DNA of 64,000 nt from JAGVSR01 sp033765145 (GTDB taxonomy: Bacteria > Pseudomonadota > Alphaproteobacteria > Rhizobiales > Hyphomicrobiaceae), in the NCBI GenBank assembly GCA_033765145.1, contig JANRIH010000028.1:148709-212708 (forward strand). Direction: 5' to 3'. Below the pieces are notes generated by a model. That model was not told the origin of the DNA and ran no database searches. It worked only from the letters and a program-made list of their open reading frames with translations. Made by a program: the position numbers and the translations under genes. Of this stretch, positions 8,825 through 17,673 are shown in pieces; positions within the stretch are counted from its first letter, which is position 1, and each line of letters starts with the position of its first letter.

Positions 8825-9181
8825 CCGAGGTCTTCCTTTCTGTGTCGGCGAACCGGCCGGACCCGTCGTGGGCGTCCGGCGAGACCCGCCCCGTCCGCTG
8901 ACGGGATGATCGGGTGTGCGGTCCCCTGGAGGTTCGAGACGTGATGGTCGGGTATATAGGGTCGTCAGGGGCGGGTGCAACGCCTGTGGACCTGCTGGCC
9001 ACAAGTCTCGCTCAACGGAGCCCGCGACATGCGGTTGCGGTGGCCGTTTGCGGTTGGCAGTGGCGGTCGGATCGGAAATCCCGAACAACCGAATTACCTG
9101 ATCAAAATCGGATCACCGGACTGGCGAGGTTAGACTTAACGGGCTCTCTGAACGAACGCCGTGGCGGGGTGTCCAGAGGCG
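8825..9181 (-). other. dnaK upstream region
   Basis: 357 bases between grpE and dnaK with no convincing gene. It contains the candidate heat-shock promoter described separately. No CIRCE element (TTAGCACTC-N9-GAGTGCTAA) is visible on either strand. Its length and promoter indicate that dnaK can be transcribed independently of hrcA-grpE. Confidence 0.55.
8953..8981 (-). promoter_or_regulatory. Candidate sigma-32-like heat-shock promoter of dnaK
   Basis: On the minus strand, GTTGCAC is followed after 13 bases by CCCTATAT. This resembles the sigma-32 pattern (CTTG-type -35 with a CCC-containing -10); it also scores partly as a sigma-70 promoter (TTGCAC-16-TATATA). It would give a leader of roughly 120 bases before dnaK. 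Confidence 0.4.
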
Positions 9182-9937
9182 TCAGCCCCCGTTCTGATCG
9201 CCGGCAGCGGTATCGGCTTTTGCCGTCTTCGGGCCGCCCTTCGCTACCACGACCATAGCCGGGCGGACGACGCGTTCCTCGATCAGATAGCCGGCCTGGA
9301 ACACCTGCAGAATGGTGCCCGAAGCCACGTCGGTCCGGTCCTGCTGCATGACGGCCTGGTGCTGGTGGGGGTTGAATGCCTCACCTTCGGGCCAGATTCG
9401 CTTGACGCCATGGCGTTCGAGAATCGACTTCAACTCCCTCTCGGTCATTCCGACGCCTTCAACTAACGTCTTCAACGCCGGATCGGTCTCGGCCGCACCG
9501 GCCGGGACGGCGGCCAGAGCGCGCTCGAAGTTGTCCGCGACGCCGATCAACGCGGTGGCGAGTTTCGTGATTGCGAACTTGCCCGCGTCCTCCTTTTCGC
9601 GCTCAAGACGCTTGCGGAGGTTGTCGAGGTCGGCGGCATGGCGAAGGCTCGCCGACTTCGCATCGGACCGCAGCTTCTCGAGGTCCAAACTGAGTTGATC
9701 GACAATGCTGCGCCATTGTTCGGGCGCCAAATTCGGGGCGTCTGGCGACAATGAAAGCGATTCAGAGTCTGCCGGACCGAACGCCGACGTGTCGATGATG
9801 TCGCTATCGGCGACAGGGCGAGGGTTCGGTTCCACGGGCTCTGGCGCCGCCTGTGCGGCCGGTTGGCGTTGAGCATCGGCCGGGACGGCGGTCTCGGGAG
9901 AGCCGGCAGCTGGCGCGGGATCGTTCGGTTCAGACAT
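9182..9937 (-). CDS. grpE: Nucleotide exchange factor GrpE
   Basis: 251-aa GrpE, which releases ADP from DnaK and acts as a thermosensor. The N-terminal ~85 residues are Ala/Pro/Asp-rich and probably disordered. A long helix follows (about 85-150, heptads in SLDLEKLRSDAKSASLRHAADLDNLRKRLERE), then the beta-domain signature GVKRIWPEGEAFNPHQHQAV and GTILQVFQAGYLIEERVVRPAMVVV. It lies about 100 bases downstream of hrcA on the same strand, the usual alphaproteobacterial pair. Confidence 0.97.
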   Translation of the reverse strand: MSEPNDPAPAAGSPETAVPADAQRQPAAQAAPEPVEPNPRPVADSDIIDTSAFGPADSESLSLSPDAPNLAPEQWRSIVDQLSLDLEKLRSDAKSASLRHAADLDNLRKRLEREKEDAGKFAITKLATALIGVADNFERALAAVPAGAAETDPALKTLVEGVGMTERELKSILERHGVKRIWPEGEAFNPHQHQAVMQQDRTDVASGTILQVFQAGYLIEERVVRPAMVVVAKGGPKTAKADTAAGDQNGG

Positions 9938-10038
9938 GTGGCTCGAATTTCTTGAGATTGTTCAGATTTCCGGCGTGTCGCGTCGGGCGCGCCGCGCCTT
10001 CGATCGGCTTCCGCATATCGGCCGGTTCTGGCGAAAAA

Positions 10039-11085
10039 TCAAGCGATGACGCGGGAGACGATTTTCGCCGTGTAGTCGACCATCGGGATGATGCGGGCAT
10101 AGTTGAGGCGGGTCGGCCCGATGACACCCAGAACACCGACGATTTTCCGAGCGTCGTTGCGGAACGGCGCCACGATCAGCGAAGAGCCGGACATCGAAAA
10201 GAGCTTGTTCTCAGAACCGATGAAGATGCGGACGCCCTCGGCGCGATCGGCGAGACCCAAGAGTTCGACCAGTTCGGATTTCTGTTCGAGGGCCTCGAAC
10301 AGCTGGCGGATCCGCTCCAGATCGTCGAGGGCCGTCAAATCCTTCAAAAGATTTGCCTGGCCACGAACGATAAGGCTCTTGCGATCGTCGGGGGACCCCG
10401 ACCATTCGGCGAGCCCAGCCGCGACCACCTTCTGGGTCAGCGTATCCAGTTCGGCTTTCGCTTGCCCGGCTTCGTCCTCAATGACTTTGCGCGCCTCGTC
10501 GAAGGTCATGCCGCGCACTTTGGCGTTGAGATAGTTGGCGGCTTCAACGAGCGCCGTCGATGGCAAACCGTCTGGCAGATCGATGATCCGGTTTTCGACG
10601 TCGCCGTCCTCGCCGACGACGATCGCGAGGGCTTTTCGAGGTTCCAGCATGACGAAGTCGATCTGGCGCAGGCGGCCGACCTGCTTTTCGGTCAGCACGA
10701 CACCGGCGCAGTGGGAGAGCCCAGAGATCGCCTCGCCGGCTTCAGCCAGGGCCTTTTCGAGCGACGTCGTGCGCGACGCGGCGATCTGCGCTTCGATCTG
10801 GCGTCGCTCGTCCTCGGTCAAGTTTCCAGTCTCGAGAAGCCCATCGACGAAAATGCGCAGACCAGACTGGGTCGGCAGGCGACCGGCGGAGGTGTGGGGC
10901 GCATAGATGAGGCCCAGTGCTTCCAGGTCGCTCATCACATTGCGGATCGAGGCCGGTGACAGGCTCATCGGCAGGACCCGCGACAGATTGCGCGATCCGA
11001 CCGGTTCGCCCGTCTCGAGATAGCTCTCGACAATGCGGCGCAGGATCGTGCGCGAGCGATCGTTGAGCTTCGAGATTTCTGACAT
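10039..11085 (-). CDS. hrcA: Heat-inducible transcriptional repressor HrcA
   Basis: 348-aa repressor of class I heat-shock genes that binds CIRCE operators and is kept active by GroEL. The start at 11085-11083 (MSEISKLNDRSRTILRRIVE) has GGGAAG upstream. The N-terminal winged helix reads ESYLETGEPVGSRNLS and SPASIRNVMSDLEALGLI. The GAF-like domain follows (about 105 to the end), ending with IGPTRLNYARIIPMVDYTAKIV. No CIRCE site is visible in this window, so its targets (for example groESL) would lie elsewhere. It is divergent from rph. Confidence 0.97.
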   Translation of the reverse strand: MSEISKLNDRSRTILRRIVESYLETGEPVGSRNLSRVLPMSLSPASIRNVMSDLEALGLIYAPHTSAGRLPTQSGLRIFVDGLLETGNLTEDERRQIEAQIAASRTTSLEKALAEAGEAISGLSHCAGVVLTEKQVGRLRQIDFVMLEPRKALAIVVGEDGDVENRIIDLPDGLPSTALVEAANYLNAKVRGMTFDEARKVIEDEAGQAKAELDTLTQKVVAAGLAEWSGSPDDRKSLIVRGQANLLKDLTALDDLERIRQLFEALEQKSELVELLGLADRAEGVRIFIGSENKLFSMSGSSLIVAPFRNDARKIVGVLGVIGPTRLNYARIIPMVDYTAKIVSRVIA

Positions 11086-11274
11086 GCGCTTCCCGCGAAA
11101 TCCGCGATCGTGGTTCAGGCCCTGATCTTCCGGCATCGATATTCAAGTTTCAGAGGGTCCACGTCAAACGGTGCACGTATTTTTCGACCGCCGAGCGGGT
11201 TGCGGAGCCGCCGGGCCGAGACTAGGTTCGCGCGAATTTCGGACAGCGAAACCCCTACTGGGACTCAAATCAAT

Positions 11275-11988
11275 ATGCGGCCCTCGAAACGTCAACCGGC
11301 GGAACTAAGGCGCGTCTCCTTCGAGCGCGCCTTCTCCATGCACGCGGAAGGCTCCTGCCTAATCAAGTTCGGCAACACGCATGTTCTCTGCACGGCGAGC
11401 CTCGAAGAGCGCGTGCCGCCCTGGCTCAAGGGGCAGGGGCGGGGCTGGGTCACAGCAGAATACGGCATGCTCCCGCGCGCCACGACGGATCGGACGCGGC
11501 GCGAGGCGTCGGTCGGGCATCAATCTGGCCGAACCCAGGAAATCCAGCGCTTGATCGGACGGGCATTGCGTGCCGTCGTCGATCTTCAGAAACTCGGTGA
11601 ACGTCAAATTTCGATCGACTGCGACGTCATCCAGGCGGACGGCGGCACCCGCACGGCGGCGATCACGGGCTCCTGGGTGGCGCTCCACGATTGCCTCAAC
11701 TGGATGAAGACACGCGACATGGTCCGCGATGGGGTCCTACGCGATCACGTGGCTGCCGTCAGCTGCGGGCTCTACAAAGGCGCGCCGGTTCTCGACCTCG
11801 ACTATGCCGAAGATTCCTCAGCCGACGCCGACGCGAATTTCGTGATGACGGGGTCGGGCGGTATCGTCGAAGTGCAGGGAACGGCGGAGACGACGGCCTT
11901 CAGCCAGGAGAGTTTCGATCAACTGATGGCGCTCGCGCGGAAAGGGATCGGGGAGCTTGTGGAGCTGCAGAAGTTGACGGTGGCTTGA
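11275..11988 (+). CDS. rph: Ribonuclease PH
   Basis: 237-aa phosphorolytic 3'-5' exoribonuclease that trims tRNA 3' ends. The first ATG that gives the canonical N-terminus is at 11275 (MRPSKRQPAELRRVSFER). Signature stretches are GSCLIKFGNTHVLCTASLEE, GWVTAEYGMLPRATTDR, HQSGRTQEIQRLIGRALRAV and CDVIQADGGTRTAAITGSW; the phosphate-binding and catalytic acidic segments are intact. Length matches the family (about 238 aa). It starts a divergently oriented cluster rph-rdgB-hemW, with rdgB 48 bases downstream. Confidence 0.97.
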   Translation: MRPSKRQPAELRRVSFERAFSMHAEGSCLIKFGNTHVLCTASLEERVPPWLKGQGRGWVTAEYGMLPRATTDRTRREASVGHQSGRTQEIQRLIGRALRAVVDLQKLGERQISIDCDVIQADGGTRTAAITGSWVALHDCLNWMKTRDMVRDGVLRDHVAAVSCGLYKGAPVLDLDYAEDSSADADANFVMTGSGGIVEVQGTAETTAFSQESFDQLMALARKGIGELVELQKLTVA

Positions 11989-12036
11989 GCGCCACCGGAT
12001 TTCCGCCTCGTGCAATTGACTCGCATCGGAGTTTCC

Positions 12037-12930
12037 ATGCCTAAGCTCGCTCGCGGCACGAAGCTCGTCGTTGCCACGCACAACAAGGGCAAGCTCTGGG
12101 AAATCAATCAGCTCATCGCGCCATATGGGCTCGCGGCCGTATCGGCTGGAGACCTCGGGCTTGTCGAGCCCGAAGAAACCGAAGCGACGTTTCATGGTAA
12201 CGCCCGACTCAAGGCCGAGGCCGCAGCCCGAGACGCGGGCCTGCCGGCGCTGGCGGACGATTCCGGTCTCGAGGTCGCCTGTCTCGGGGGTGCGCCCGGC
12301 ATCTATTCTGCGCGCTGGGCGGGCTCAGCCAAGGATTTCAGCCTCGCGATGCGCAAGGTGGCGCAGGAGGTTACGGCGCGGCACGGCTGGTCGGCGCCGG
12401 GACCCACGGCGAACTTCATTTCGGTTCTCTGCCTGGCGTGGCCCGACGGCGAGCATCGCTTTTTCGAGGGACGCGTCGACGGACACCTCGTCTGGCCGCC
12501 GCGTGGCGGGAATGGTTTCGGATACGATCCGATGTTCGTGGCCGAGGATCAGACACAGACGTTCGGCGAGATGGAGCCGGCGCAGAAGTATGCGATTTCA
12601 CACCGGACGCGCGCGTTCGATGCGTTCCGGCGTCAATGCCTCGACGATGACGATGCGCGGCCGCTCCGGCCGAATGCCACGCGCGACGTGGATGGCCTCC
12701 GGGCTGCGGCGGCGAACATTTCGACGCGCGAGGAACTCGTGGCGTTCGTTGCCAATCTCCGAGCCGATCTCGCGCGTCATCCCGAGGCGTGGCAGGCGGC
12801 GTCGGTCGCCGATTTCCTTGCGGTGCTCGGGGATGCCGTTGCCGATTGTCCAGCTGTCGACGAGCCGAGATGGCGCACGATCGCGCATCTGATGCTGTCC
12901 GCGGCGTCTCCCAAAGGGCCGGTTCCGTGA
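12037..12930 (+). CDS. rdgB: XTP/dITP pyrophosphatase RdgB with C-terminal DUF7660-like domain
   Basis: 297-aa protein. Residues about 8-205 are a complete RdgB/HAM1 house-cleaning nucleotidase that hydrolyses dITP/XTP to the monophosphates: KLVVATHNKGKLWEINQLI, the LADDSGLEVACLGGAPGIYS signature, GGNGFGYDPMFV and AQKYAISHRTRAFDAF. Typical RdgB ends here. About 90 more residues follow, including STREELVAFVANLRADLARH and the ending EPRWRTIAHLMLSAA, which matches the pattern I know for DUF7660. The ATG at 12037 has CGGAG upstream. The TGA overlaps the hemW GTG. Confidence 0.93.
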   Translation: MPKLARGTKLVVATHNKGKLWEINQLIAPYGLAAVSAGDLGLVEPEETEATFHGNARLKAEAAARDAGLPALADDSGLEVACLGGAPGIYSARWAGSAKDFSLAMRKVAQEVTARHGWSAPGPTANFISVLCLAWPDGEHRFFEGRVDGHLVWPPRGGNGFGYDPMFVAEDQTQTFGEMEPAQKYAISHRTRAFDAFRRQCLDDDDARPLRPNATRDVDGLRAAAANISTREELVAFVANLRADLARHPEAWQAASVADFLAVLGDAVADCPAVDEPRWRTIAHLMLSAASPKGPVP

Positions 12931-14126
12931 CCGACGACGACGGGTTCGGCATCTATCTCCATTGGCCGTTCTGCGCGCAGAAATGTCCTTACTGCGACTT
13001 CAACAGTCATGTGCGTCACGGCGGGTGGGATGAGGCGCGTTTTCTCGCGGCCTTCCGAACTGAACTCACGGCGATGGCCGAGCGACAGGGTCTTCGTTCC
13101 CAGCGTCCGCCGGTGCAATCGATCTTTTTCGGGGGCGGGACGCCGTCTCTCATGCAGCCCGGGACCGTCGCCGGCCTGCTCGACCACATCGCCACCCTAT
13201 GGACGATCGCCTGCGGCGCGGAAGCGACGCTCGAAGCCAATCCCAACAGTGTCGAAGCCGGACGATTTCAGGGCTATCGCGCGGCAGGCGTCAATCGCGT
13301 CTCGATCGGCGTGCAATCGTTCGACGACGGGGAACTCAAGCGGCTCGGGCGGCTGCATTCGGCAGCCGAGGCGCGCGGCGCGATCGATATCGCCGGCCGC
13401 GTGTTTGAGCGCGTTTCATTCGATCTGATTTATGCGCGGCCAGGGCAGACGCCTGTCAAGTGGCGGGCTGAACTCCGCGAGGCCCTCAACCTAGCGCGGG
13501 GGCATCTGTCGCTCTACCAGCTGACCATCGAGCCCGACACGCCGTTTGCCGAGCTTCATGCACGCGGAAAGCTCGTTGTGCCTGATCCCGATGCGGCGCT
13601 CACGCTCTACGAGATCACGCAAGAGCTGACGGACACGGCCGGGCTCCGGGCGTACGAGATTTCAAATCACGCGCGGCCGGGTGAAGAAAGCCGGCACAAT
13701 CTCCTTTATTGGCGCTATGGAGCCTATGCGGGCGCCGGTCCCGGTGCGCACGGTCGCCTCGTCTCGGATGGGCGGCGGCTCGCCACGTCGACGGAGCGCA
13801 ATCCCGAGCGGTGGCTCGCGCGTGTCGAAGCCCATGGACAGGGCATGATCGAAGAGACGCCTCTCGGCCAGGCGGAACAGGCGGACGAGATGCTGATGAT
13901 GGGGCTTCGGCTCAGCGAGGGGCTCGATCTCGGTCGGCTGGCTCGTGTCACGGGGTTCCGACCGACCCGAGTCGCGCTCGATCGGCTCGTGCGGCAAGGC
14001 TTCCTGGAATTTGTTCCGGACTCGCCGGATCGCGTTCGCGCCAGTGGACGGGGGCGGTTCGTCTTGAACGAGATCGTCTTCCAGCTCTCTCAAGGCCTGC
14101 AGCCCGTGGCGGCGGCGGTCCTGTGA
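12927..14126 (+). CDS. hemW: Heme chaperone HemW (radical SAM, coproporphyrinogen oxidase-like)
   Basis: 399-aa radical-SAM protein that binds heme and is thought to insert it into target enzymes; formerly annotated as oxygen-independent coproporphyrinogen III oxidase. The [4Fe-4S] motif CAQKCPYC (C16, C20, C23) follows IYLHWPF. Other family marks are SIFFGGGTPSLM, RVSIGVQSF, HLSLYQLTIEPDTPF and the HemW-type SRHNLLYWRYGAYAGAGPGAHGR-like segment. The GTG start at 12927 overlaps the rdgB stop by four bases (GTGA), indicating translational coupling. Confidence 0.96.
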   Translation: MTDDDGFGIYLHWPFCAQKCPYCDFNSHVRHGGWDEARFLAAFRTELTAMAERQGLRSQRPPVQSIFFGGGTPSLMQPGTVAGLLDHIATLWTIACGAEATLEANPNSVEAGRFQGYRAAGVNRVSIGVQSFDDGELKRLGRLHSAAEARGAIDIAGRVFERVSFDLIYARPGQTPVKWRAELREALNLARGHLSLYQLTIEPDTPFAELHARGKLVVPDPDAALTLYEITQELTDTAGLRAYEISNHARPGEESRHNLLYWRYGAYAGAGPGAHGRLVSDGRRLATSTERNPERWLARVEAHGQGMIEETPLGQAEQADEMLMMGLRLSEGLDLGRLARVTGFRPTRVALDRLVRQGFLEFVPDSPDRVRASGRGRFVLNEIVFQLSQGLQPVAAAVL

Positions 14127-14171
14127 CGAACCCGCCGTAGACAGGTCGAGGCCGATCCACCTAGAGCAGTG

Positions 14172-14786
14172 ATGACCAAGAGCAGCGGACGAGATCGACA
14201 GACCATGATGCGCGGGATCTACGACTGGATGATGCGGGCGGCCGCGAGCGACCGGGCTCCACATGCGCTGGCGGTGGTCTCGTTCGCGGAAAGCTCGTTC
14301 TTTCCCATACCGCCCGACGTCATGCTCATCCCGATGGTGATCGCAAACAGAGCCAAGGCGTGGTTCTACGCTTCGCTCGCGACCATCTCGTCGGTCATCG
14401 GCGGCGTGGCCGGTTACGCAATCGGGTATTACTTCTTCGATCTCATCGGTCAGCCCATCCTGCAATTCTACGGCAAATCGGAGGGCTTCGCGGAATTCAC
14501 GAGCTGGTTCAACGAATGGGGCGTCGTTATTCTGATCGCCAAGGGCTGGACACCCATTCCGTTCAAGGTTCTGACGATCGCGGCCGGTGTCGCCCACATG
14601 CCACTCATTCCCTTCATTCTCGCGAGCATCGTCACGCGGGCCATGCGCTTCTTTCTCGTCGCGGGGCTTCTCTACTACTTCGGGGAACCGATCCGTAAGT
14701 TTGTCGAGGAACGCCTGACGCTGGTCACGACCGTGTTCGTCGTCGTCTTGGTGGGCGGTTTCGTTGCGGTCCGTTATCTCATCTGA
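14172..14786 (+). CDS. YqaA-family (DedA-like, VTT domain) inner membrane protein
   Basis: 204-aa inner-membrane protein of the YqaA branch of the DedA/VTT superfamily. The diagnostic SFAESSFFPIPPDVMLIPM segment is followed by several hydrophobic helices (ATISSVIGGVAGYAIGYYFF, ILIAKGWTPIPFKVLTIAAG, LVTTVFVVVLVGGFVAVRYL). Function in this branch is unknown; DedA relatives act in lipid transport and envelope homeostasis. The true start may be the ATG pair at 14205/14208, since family members typically begin near MRGIYDWMMRAA. dsbB follows 37 bases downstream. Confidence 0.88.
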   Translation: MTKSSGRDRQTMMRGIYDWMMRAAASDRAPHALAVVSFAESSFFPIPPDVMLIPMVIANRAKAWFYASLATISSVIGGVAGYAIGYYFFDLIGQPILQFYGKSEGFAEFTSWFNEWGVVILIAKGWTPIPFKVLTIAAGVAHMPLIPFILASIVTRAMRFFLVAGLLYYFGEPIRKFVEERLTLVTTVFVVVLVGGFVAVRYLI

Positions 14787-14823
14787 TCTCGATGACGTCC
14801 GAGATGACCGGAGTGCGTGTCTG

Positions 14824-15348
14824 ATGCGACCGACAGCTGAGCTTTCCGACGTGACGACCGACGCCTACCGCTGGGGCAGCCTCGCGCTCGCCATCGCTAC
14901 CGCCGTGATCCTCGCGGCCCTGGCGTTCGAACATATCGGCGGCTACATACCCTGCCCGCTCTGCCTGCAGCAGCGCTATGCGTACTACGCCGGCATCCCG
15001 GCGCTCTTCGTTGCTCTGGCGCTCGCAGGCGAGAAACCACGACTCTCGGGTCTTCTCTTCGGGGCCGTCGCTCTCGCCTTCTTCGCCAACGCGATACTCG
15101 GCGCCTATCAGGCGGGGGCGGAATGGAAGTTCTGGCCGGGCCCTGAGACGTGTTCCGGGGAGATCGCGACACCGGCGACAACCGGGGATCTGTTGAAAGG
15201 ACTCGCAGGGACCCAAGCCATCCGGTGCGACGAGGCTTCCTGGCGCCTGTTCGGCCTGTCGTTCGCGGGCTGGAACGTCGTCGTCAGCCTCATTCTGATG
15301 CTGATCGGGTTGCAGGCGGGCTTCGCGGCCATCCGGCGTGACGAATAG
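14824..15348 (+). CDS. dsbB: Disulfide bond formation protein B
   Basis: 174-aa four-helix inner-membrane protein that reoxidises periplasmic DsbA and passes electrons to quinones. Both redox pairs are present: CPLC (C44, C47) in the first periplasmic loop and C110 (GPETCSGE) with C135 (AIRCDEASW) in the second. The ATG at 14824 has GGAGTG upstream. It probably shares a transcript with the YqaA-family gene. Confidence 0.93.
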   Translation: MRPTAELSDVTTDAYRWGSLALAIATAVILAALAFEHIGGYIPCPLCLQQRYAYYAGIPALFVALALAGEKPRLSGLLFGAVALAFFANAILGAYQAGAEWKFWPGPETCSGEIATPATTGDLLKGLAGTQAIRCDEASWRLFGLSFAGWNVVVSLILMLIGLQAGFAAIRRDE

Positions 15349-16263
15349 CTCATACTTTTCAGCGTATTAAGGCCATATCCACAGCGGCCCTGTGAGTCCG
15401 CGACCGTCAATTCTCTGGCGGAATAAGAACCTGAACGGATGTAAAGCAAAAATCCTCGCTTCGGCCGAGGTCGCGCCATTTTTCAGCCCTTGTGTGGCAG
15501 TTAATTCACACCATCAGCGGAACGCACCGAGAATCAATCGAGATCGGATGCGGGCCGTACGTTCCAGGAGCGATCGCGTGGCGGAAGGCGTCTCCCAATT
15601 CCGCGGGCTTCGGCCTCCGTCCCATTCGGGCGGGCACAAGGATCGTCGCGTACCTGAGGGGCAGTCGGCCCGTGAGTTCTTCGGCCGTGCGTTCGCCTCG
15701 CCTGAGTTTTGTAAGCGTTGCGTTCCGGTTGCGTTTGTTGCGTCCGCGTTCGTGTCAGTAGCGTCCTCAGTCCCCCCGCCAAAGAGCGTGCTTTCGGGCA
15801 CGTTCCAATCTCTCGGACGAGCGGTCTCGAGCCGGCGCTTTCGGCGCCTCGAGGGACGGCTCTCCGAGAGGCTCGCGGCCAATCCGATGCCGCAGACTTC
15901 AGGCCCGAGTTGCGTTCCCTTCGTTTGCGTTTCCAGGCGTTGCGTCCAGGTTCCCGTTTCTCAGAGGCAGTGAAATGTCGAGTGAATGCAGTGAGTGGCG
16001 TCCCCTGTCGGAGATCGTCGGCGTTCTCGTCGGGCGCGTGACGGTCGCTCCATCGCCCACGACACCGAGGTAATCGACCTCGATCGGAAACGATCACTTC
16101 AAAGTCCGTGAAATTCTGCCAGGGCAGCCCCCGCCCCGGCGACCATCGGCAGGCACATCGAGCGTGGGACAACATCCCTCCAGGTGCACACTGGCACAGT
16201 ACTGCGTATGTGTACCGATTGCGCTCCTTGTGCCTGCCACCTTCCTACTTCGAGGAGAGTGTC
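15349..16263. other. 915-base region without a recognised gene
   Basis: No open frame here has both a ribosome-binding site and protein-like composition; the longest frames on the two strands overlap each other and are Arg/Ser-rich. Two clusters of TTGCGT words occur at 15718-15743 and 15910-15945, each in the order TTGCGTTCC, TTGCGTTT/TTGCGTTTG, TTGCGTCC. I see no tRNA or recognisable structured RNA. The right end presumably carries the promoter of the small gene at 16264. Confidence 0.5.
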
Positions 16264-16479
16264 ATGACCCCCGATCACGTCAATCCGCTCATGTGGCAGC
16301 AGGCTCAGGGCGTCGCGCGTCAGTCGTGCGCGCGGTTCTTCCGCGACGGCGGATCGCCGACCGATGCCATGCGCGCATTCGGCCTCGCGATCGCCAGTGA
16401 AGACGATGCCGATTGGAGCCGTGCGGTCGATCGGATCGCGGCCTCTCTCTGTGCGTCGCCCCAGCGGCGTGCGGCCTGA
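16264..16479 (+). CDS. Small conserved-looking protein of unknown function
   Basis: 71-aa protein beginning MTPDHVNPLMWQQAQGVARQ. A strong GAGGAGA ribosome-binding site lies 6 bases before the ATG, and an intrinsic terminator sits about 70 bases after the stop, so it looks like a monocistronic gene. The protein is predicted helical and Ala-rich with two cysteines, and has no signal peptide. I do not recognise the family. Confidence 0.7.
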   Translation: MTPDHVNPLMWQQAQGVARQSCARFFRDGGSPTDAMRAFGLAIASEDDADWSRAVDRIAASLCASPQRRAA

Positions 16480-16546
16480 TCCCGCTGACAATCCGCGTCG
16501 CACGGTGCCAACCTTGCGATGTCCCGTCCTTCCATTTGCGAGACTC

Positions 16547-16574
16547 CGGCCCCGCCTTGCGGGGCTGTTTTTTT
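16547..16574 (+). terminator. Rho-independent terminator
   Basis: GCCCCGC/GCGGGGC-type stem with a short TT-containing loop followed by TGTTTTTTT. It ends the transcript of the 71-aa gene at 16264-16479. Confidence 0.85.
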
Positions 16575-16694
16575 CAGTCGGCAAGACGTTAGCGACGTTG
16601 CCGGTTCGGCAGTTGTCGAACGGCCCGCAACGGGCCAGTCTCGCTCTTACTCAAAGCGATTCTCATCTCGTCGCTGCGGACGGCGGACTTTTCC

Positions 16695-17651
16695 ATGGCA
16701 GACCAGTCAATCGACGACGCGCTGAAGACGGCCGCCGATCCGGGTCACTCATCCGGCCGCCGAAGCGTGCTCGACGCCGATCAACGTCTCCAGGCGACGG
16801 CATCGTCGCCGTTGCGCTGGCTCGTCATTCTCGTTCCGCTCGCCGTCATCGCCATTTTCGGCGCCAATCTCGCTGGGCTCTGGACGCTGCCGGGTCAACA
16901 AGCCGCGAAGGAATTGCCTCAGCCCGAAACGCTGCACGATCCCTGGCAGGCGGTTCGTGACGCCCGCGACGCGCTCGAAGATCTCTGGGGCCGATTGATG
17001 GTGCAGTTGGACAGCGTCACGACCAGTGGACCTCAGCATTCGGATGCGCCAACCGGGCCCTCCGACGTGCCAAGCGCATCGACTGACGGGGGAAGTGTCC
17101 ATAACAGTCCCGAGGAGAGTACTATCCGTTCAATCGAAGACATCGAGCGGCAGATCGAGGCGATCTTCGGCAAGCGTCGCGCGCCTGCAGACGGCCGGGC
17201 CGACAGCGGGGCTGACGACGGAGCGCCATCCGAAGGTTCGCAATCGACCGCGCCGGCCCCGGATGCTCCCGGTCCCGAAGCCAGACCGCGCACATTCGAT
17301 CCCGACCTTGCCGTTGCGCTGGTCGCGATCGGCGATGTCGAAGCGGGGCGTATGGCGTTCAAAAAGTGCGCGCCGTGCCATACGGTCAAGAAGGGCGAGT
17401 TTAGCCGGCTCGGTCCCGATCTCTGGGGTATCGTTGGCCGGCCGGTCGCAGCAGCCGAGGACTACTACTATTCGAAGGCCATGAAGAGTCTCGACGGCGC
17501 GTGGAGCGAACGGCGTCTCGCGCGGTTCCTTCATGATCCGAAGGCGATGTTGCCCGGGACGAAGATGACGTTCGCGGGAATCGTCGACGAGAAGCAGGTC
17601 GCAGATCTCATCGTCTATCTCAAGTCGCGGAGCGACGGCGGCTTGCCTTGA
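16695..17651 (+). CDS. Membrane-anchored class I cytochrome c (CycM-like)
   Basis: 318 aa. One transmembrane helix at about 41-63 (RWLVILVPLAVIAIFGANLA) anchors the protein with its C-terminus in the periplasm. Residues about 65-200 form an Ala/Pro/Ser/Asp-rich, probably disordered linker. The C-terminal mono-heme domain has CAPCH (C225, C228, H229), KKGEFSRLGPDLWGIVGR and a Met ligand in LPGTKMTFAGI. This resembles CycM-type c552 donors to terminal oxidases in rhizobia, but with a longer linker. It stands alone, convergent with phaZ (22-base gap). Confidence 0.88.
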   Translation: MADQSIDDALKTAADPGHSSGRRSVLDADQRLQATASSPLRWLVILVPLAVIAIFGANLAGLWTLPGQQAAKELPQPETLHDPWQAVRDARDALEDLWGRLMVQLDSVTTSGPQHSDAPTGPSDVPSASTDGGSVHNSPEESTIRSIEDIERQIEAIFGKRRAPADGRADSGADDGAPSEGSQSTAPAPDAPGPEARPRTFDPDLAVALVAIGDVEAGRMAFKKCAPCHTVKKGEFSRLGPDLWGIVGRPVAAAEDYYYSKAMKSLDGAWSERRLARFLHDPKAMLPGTKMTFAGIVDEKQVADLIVYLKSRSDGGLP

Positions 17652-17673
17652 GTGCCGCCCTGCCGGTCGCACG

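Noticed and set aside
9853..10959. 368-codon plus-strand frame opposite hrcA
   Set aside because: Antisense to hrcA and grpE, no ribosome-binding site, no domain.
8825..11275. CIRCE operator near hrcA/grpE/dnaK
   Set aside because: I looked for TTAGCACTC and GAGTGCTAA with a 9-base centre on both strands and found none.
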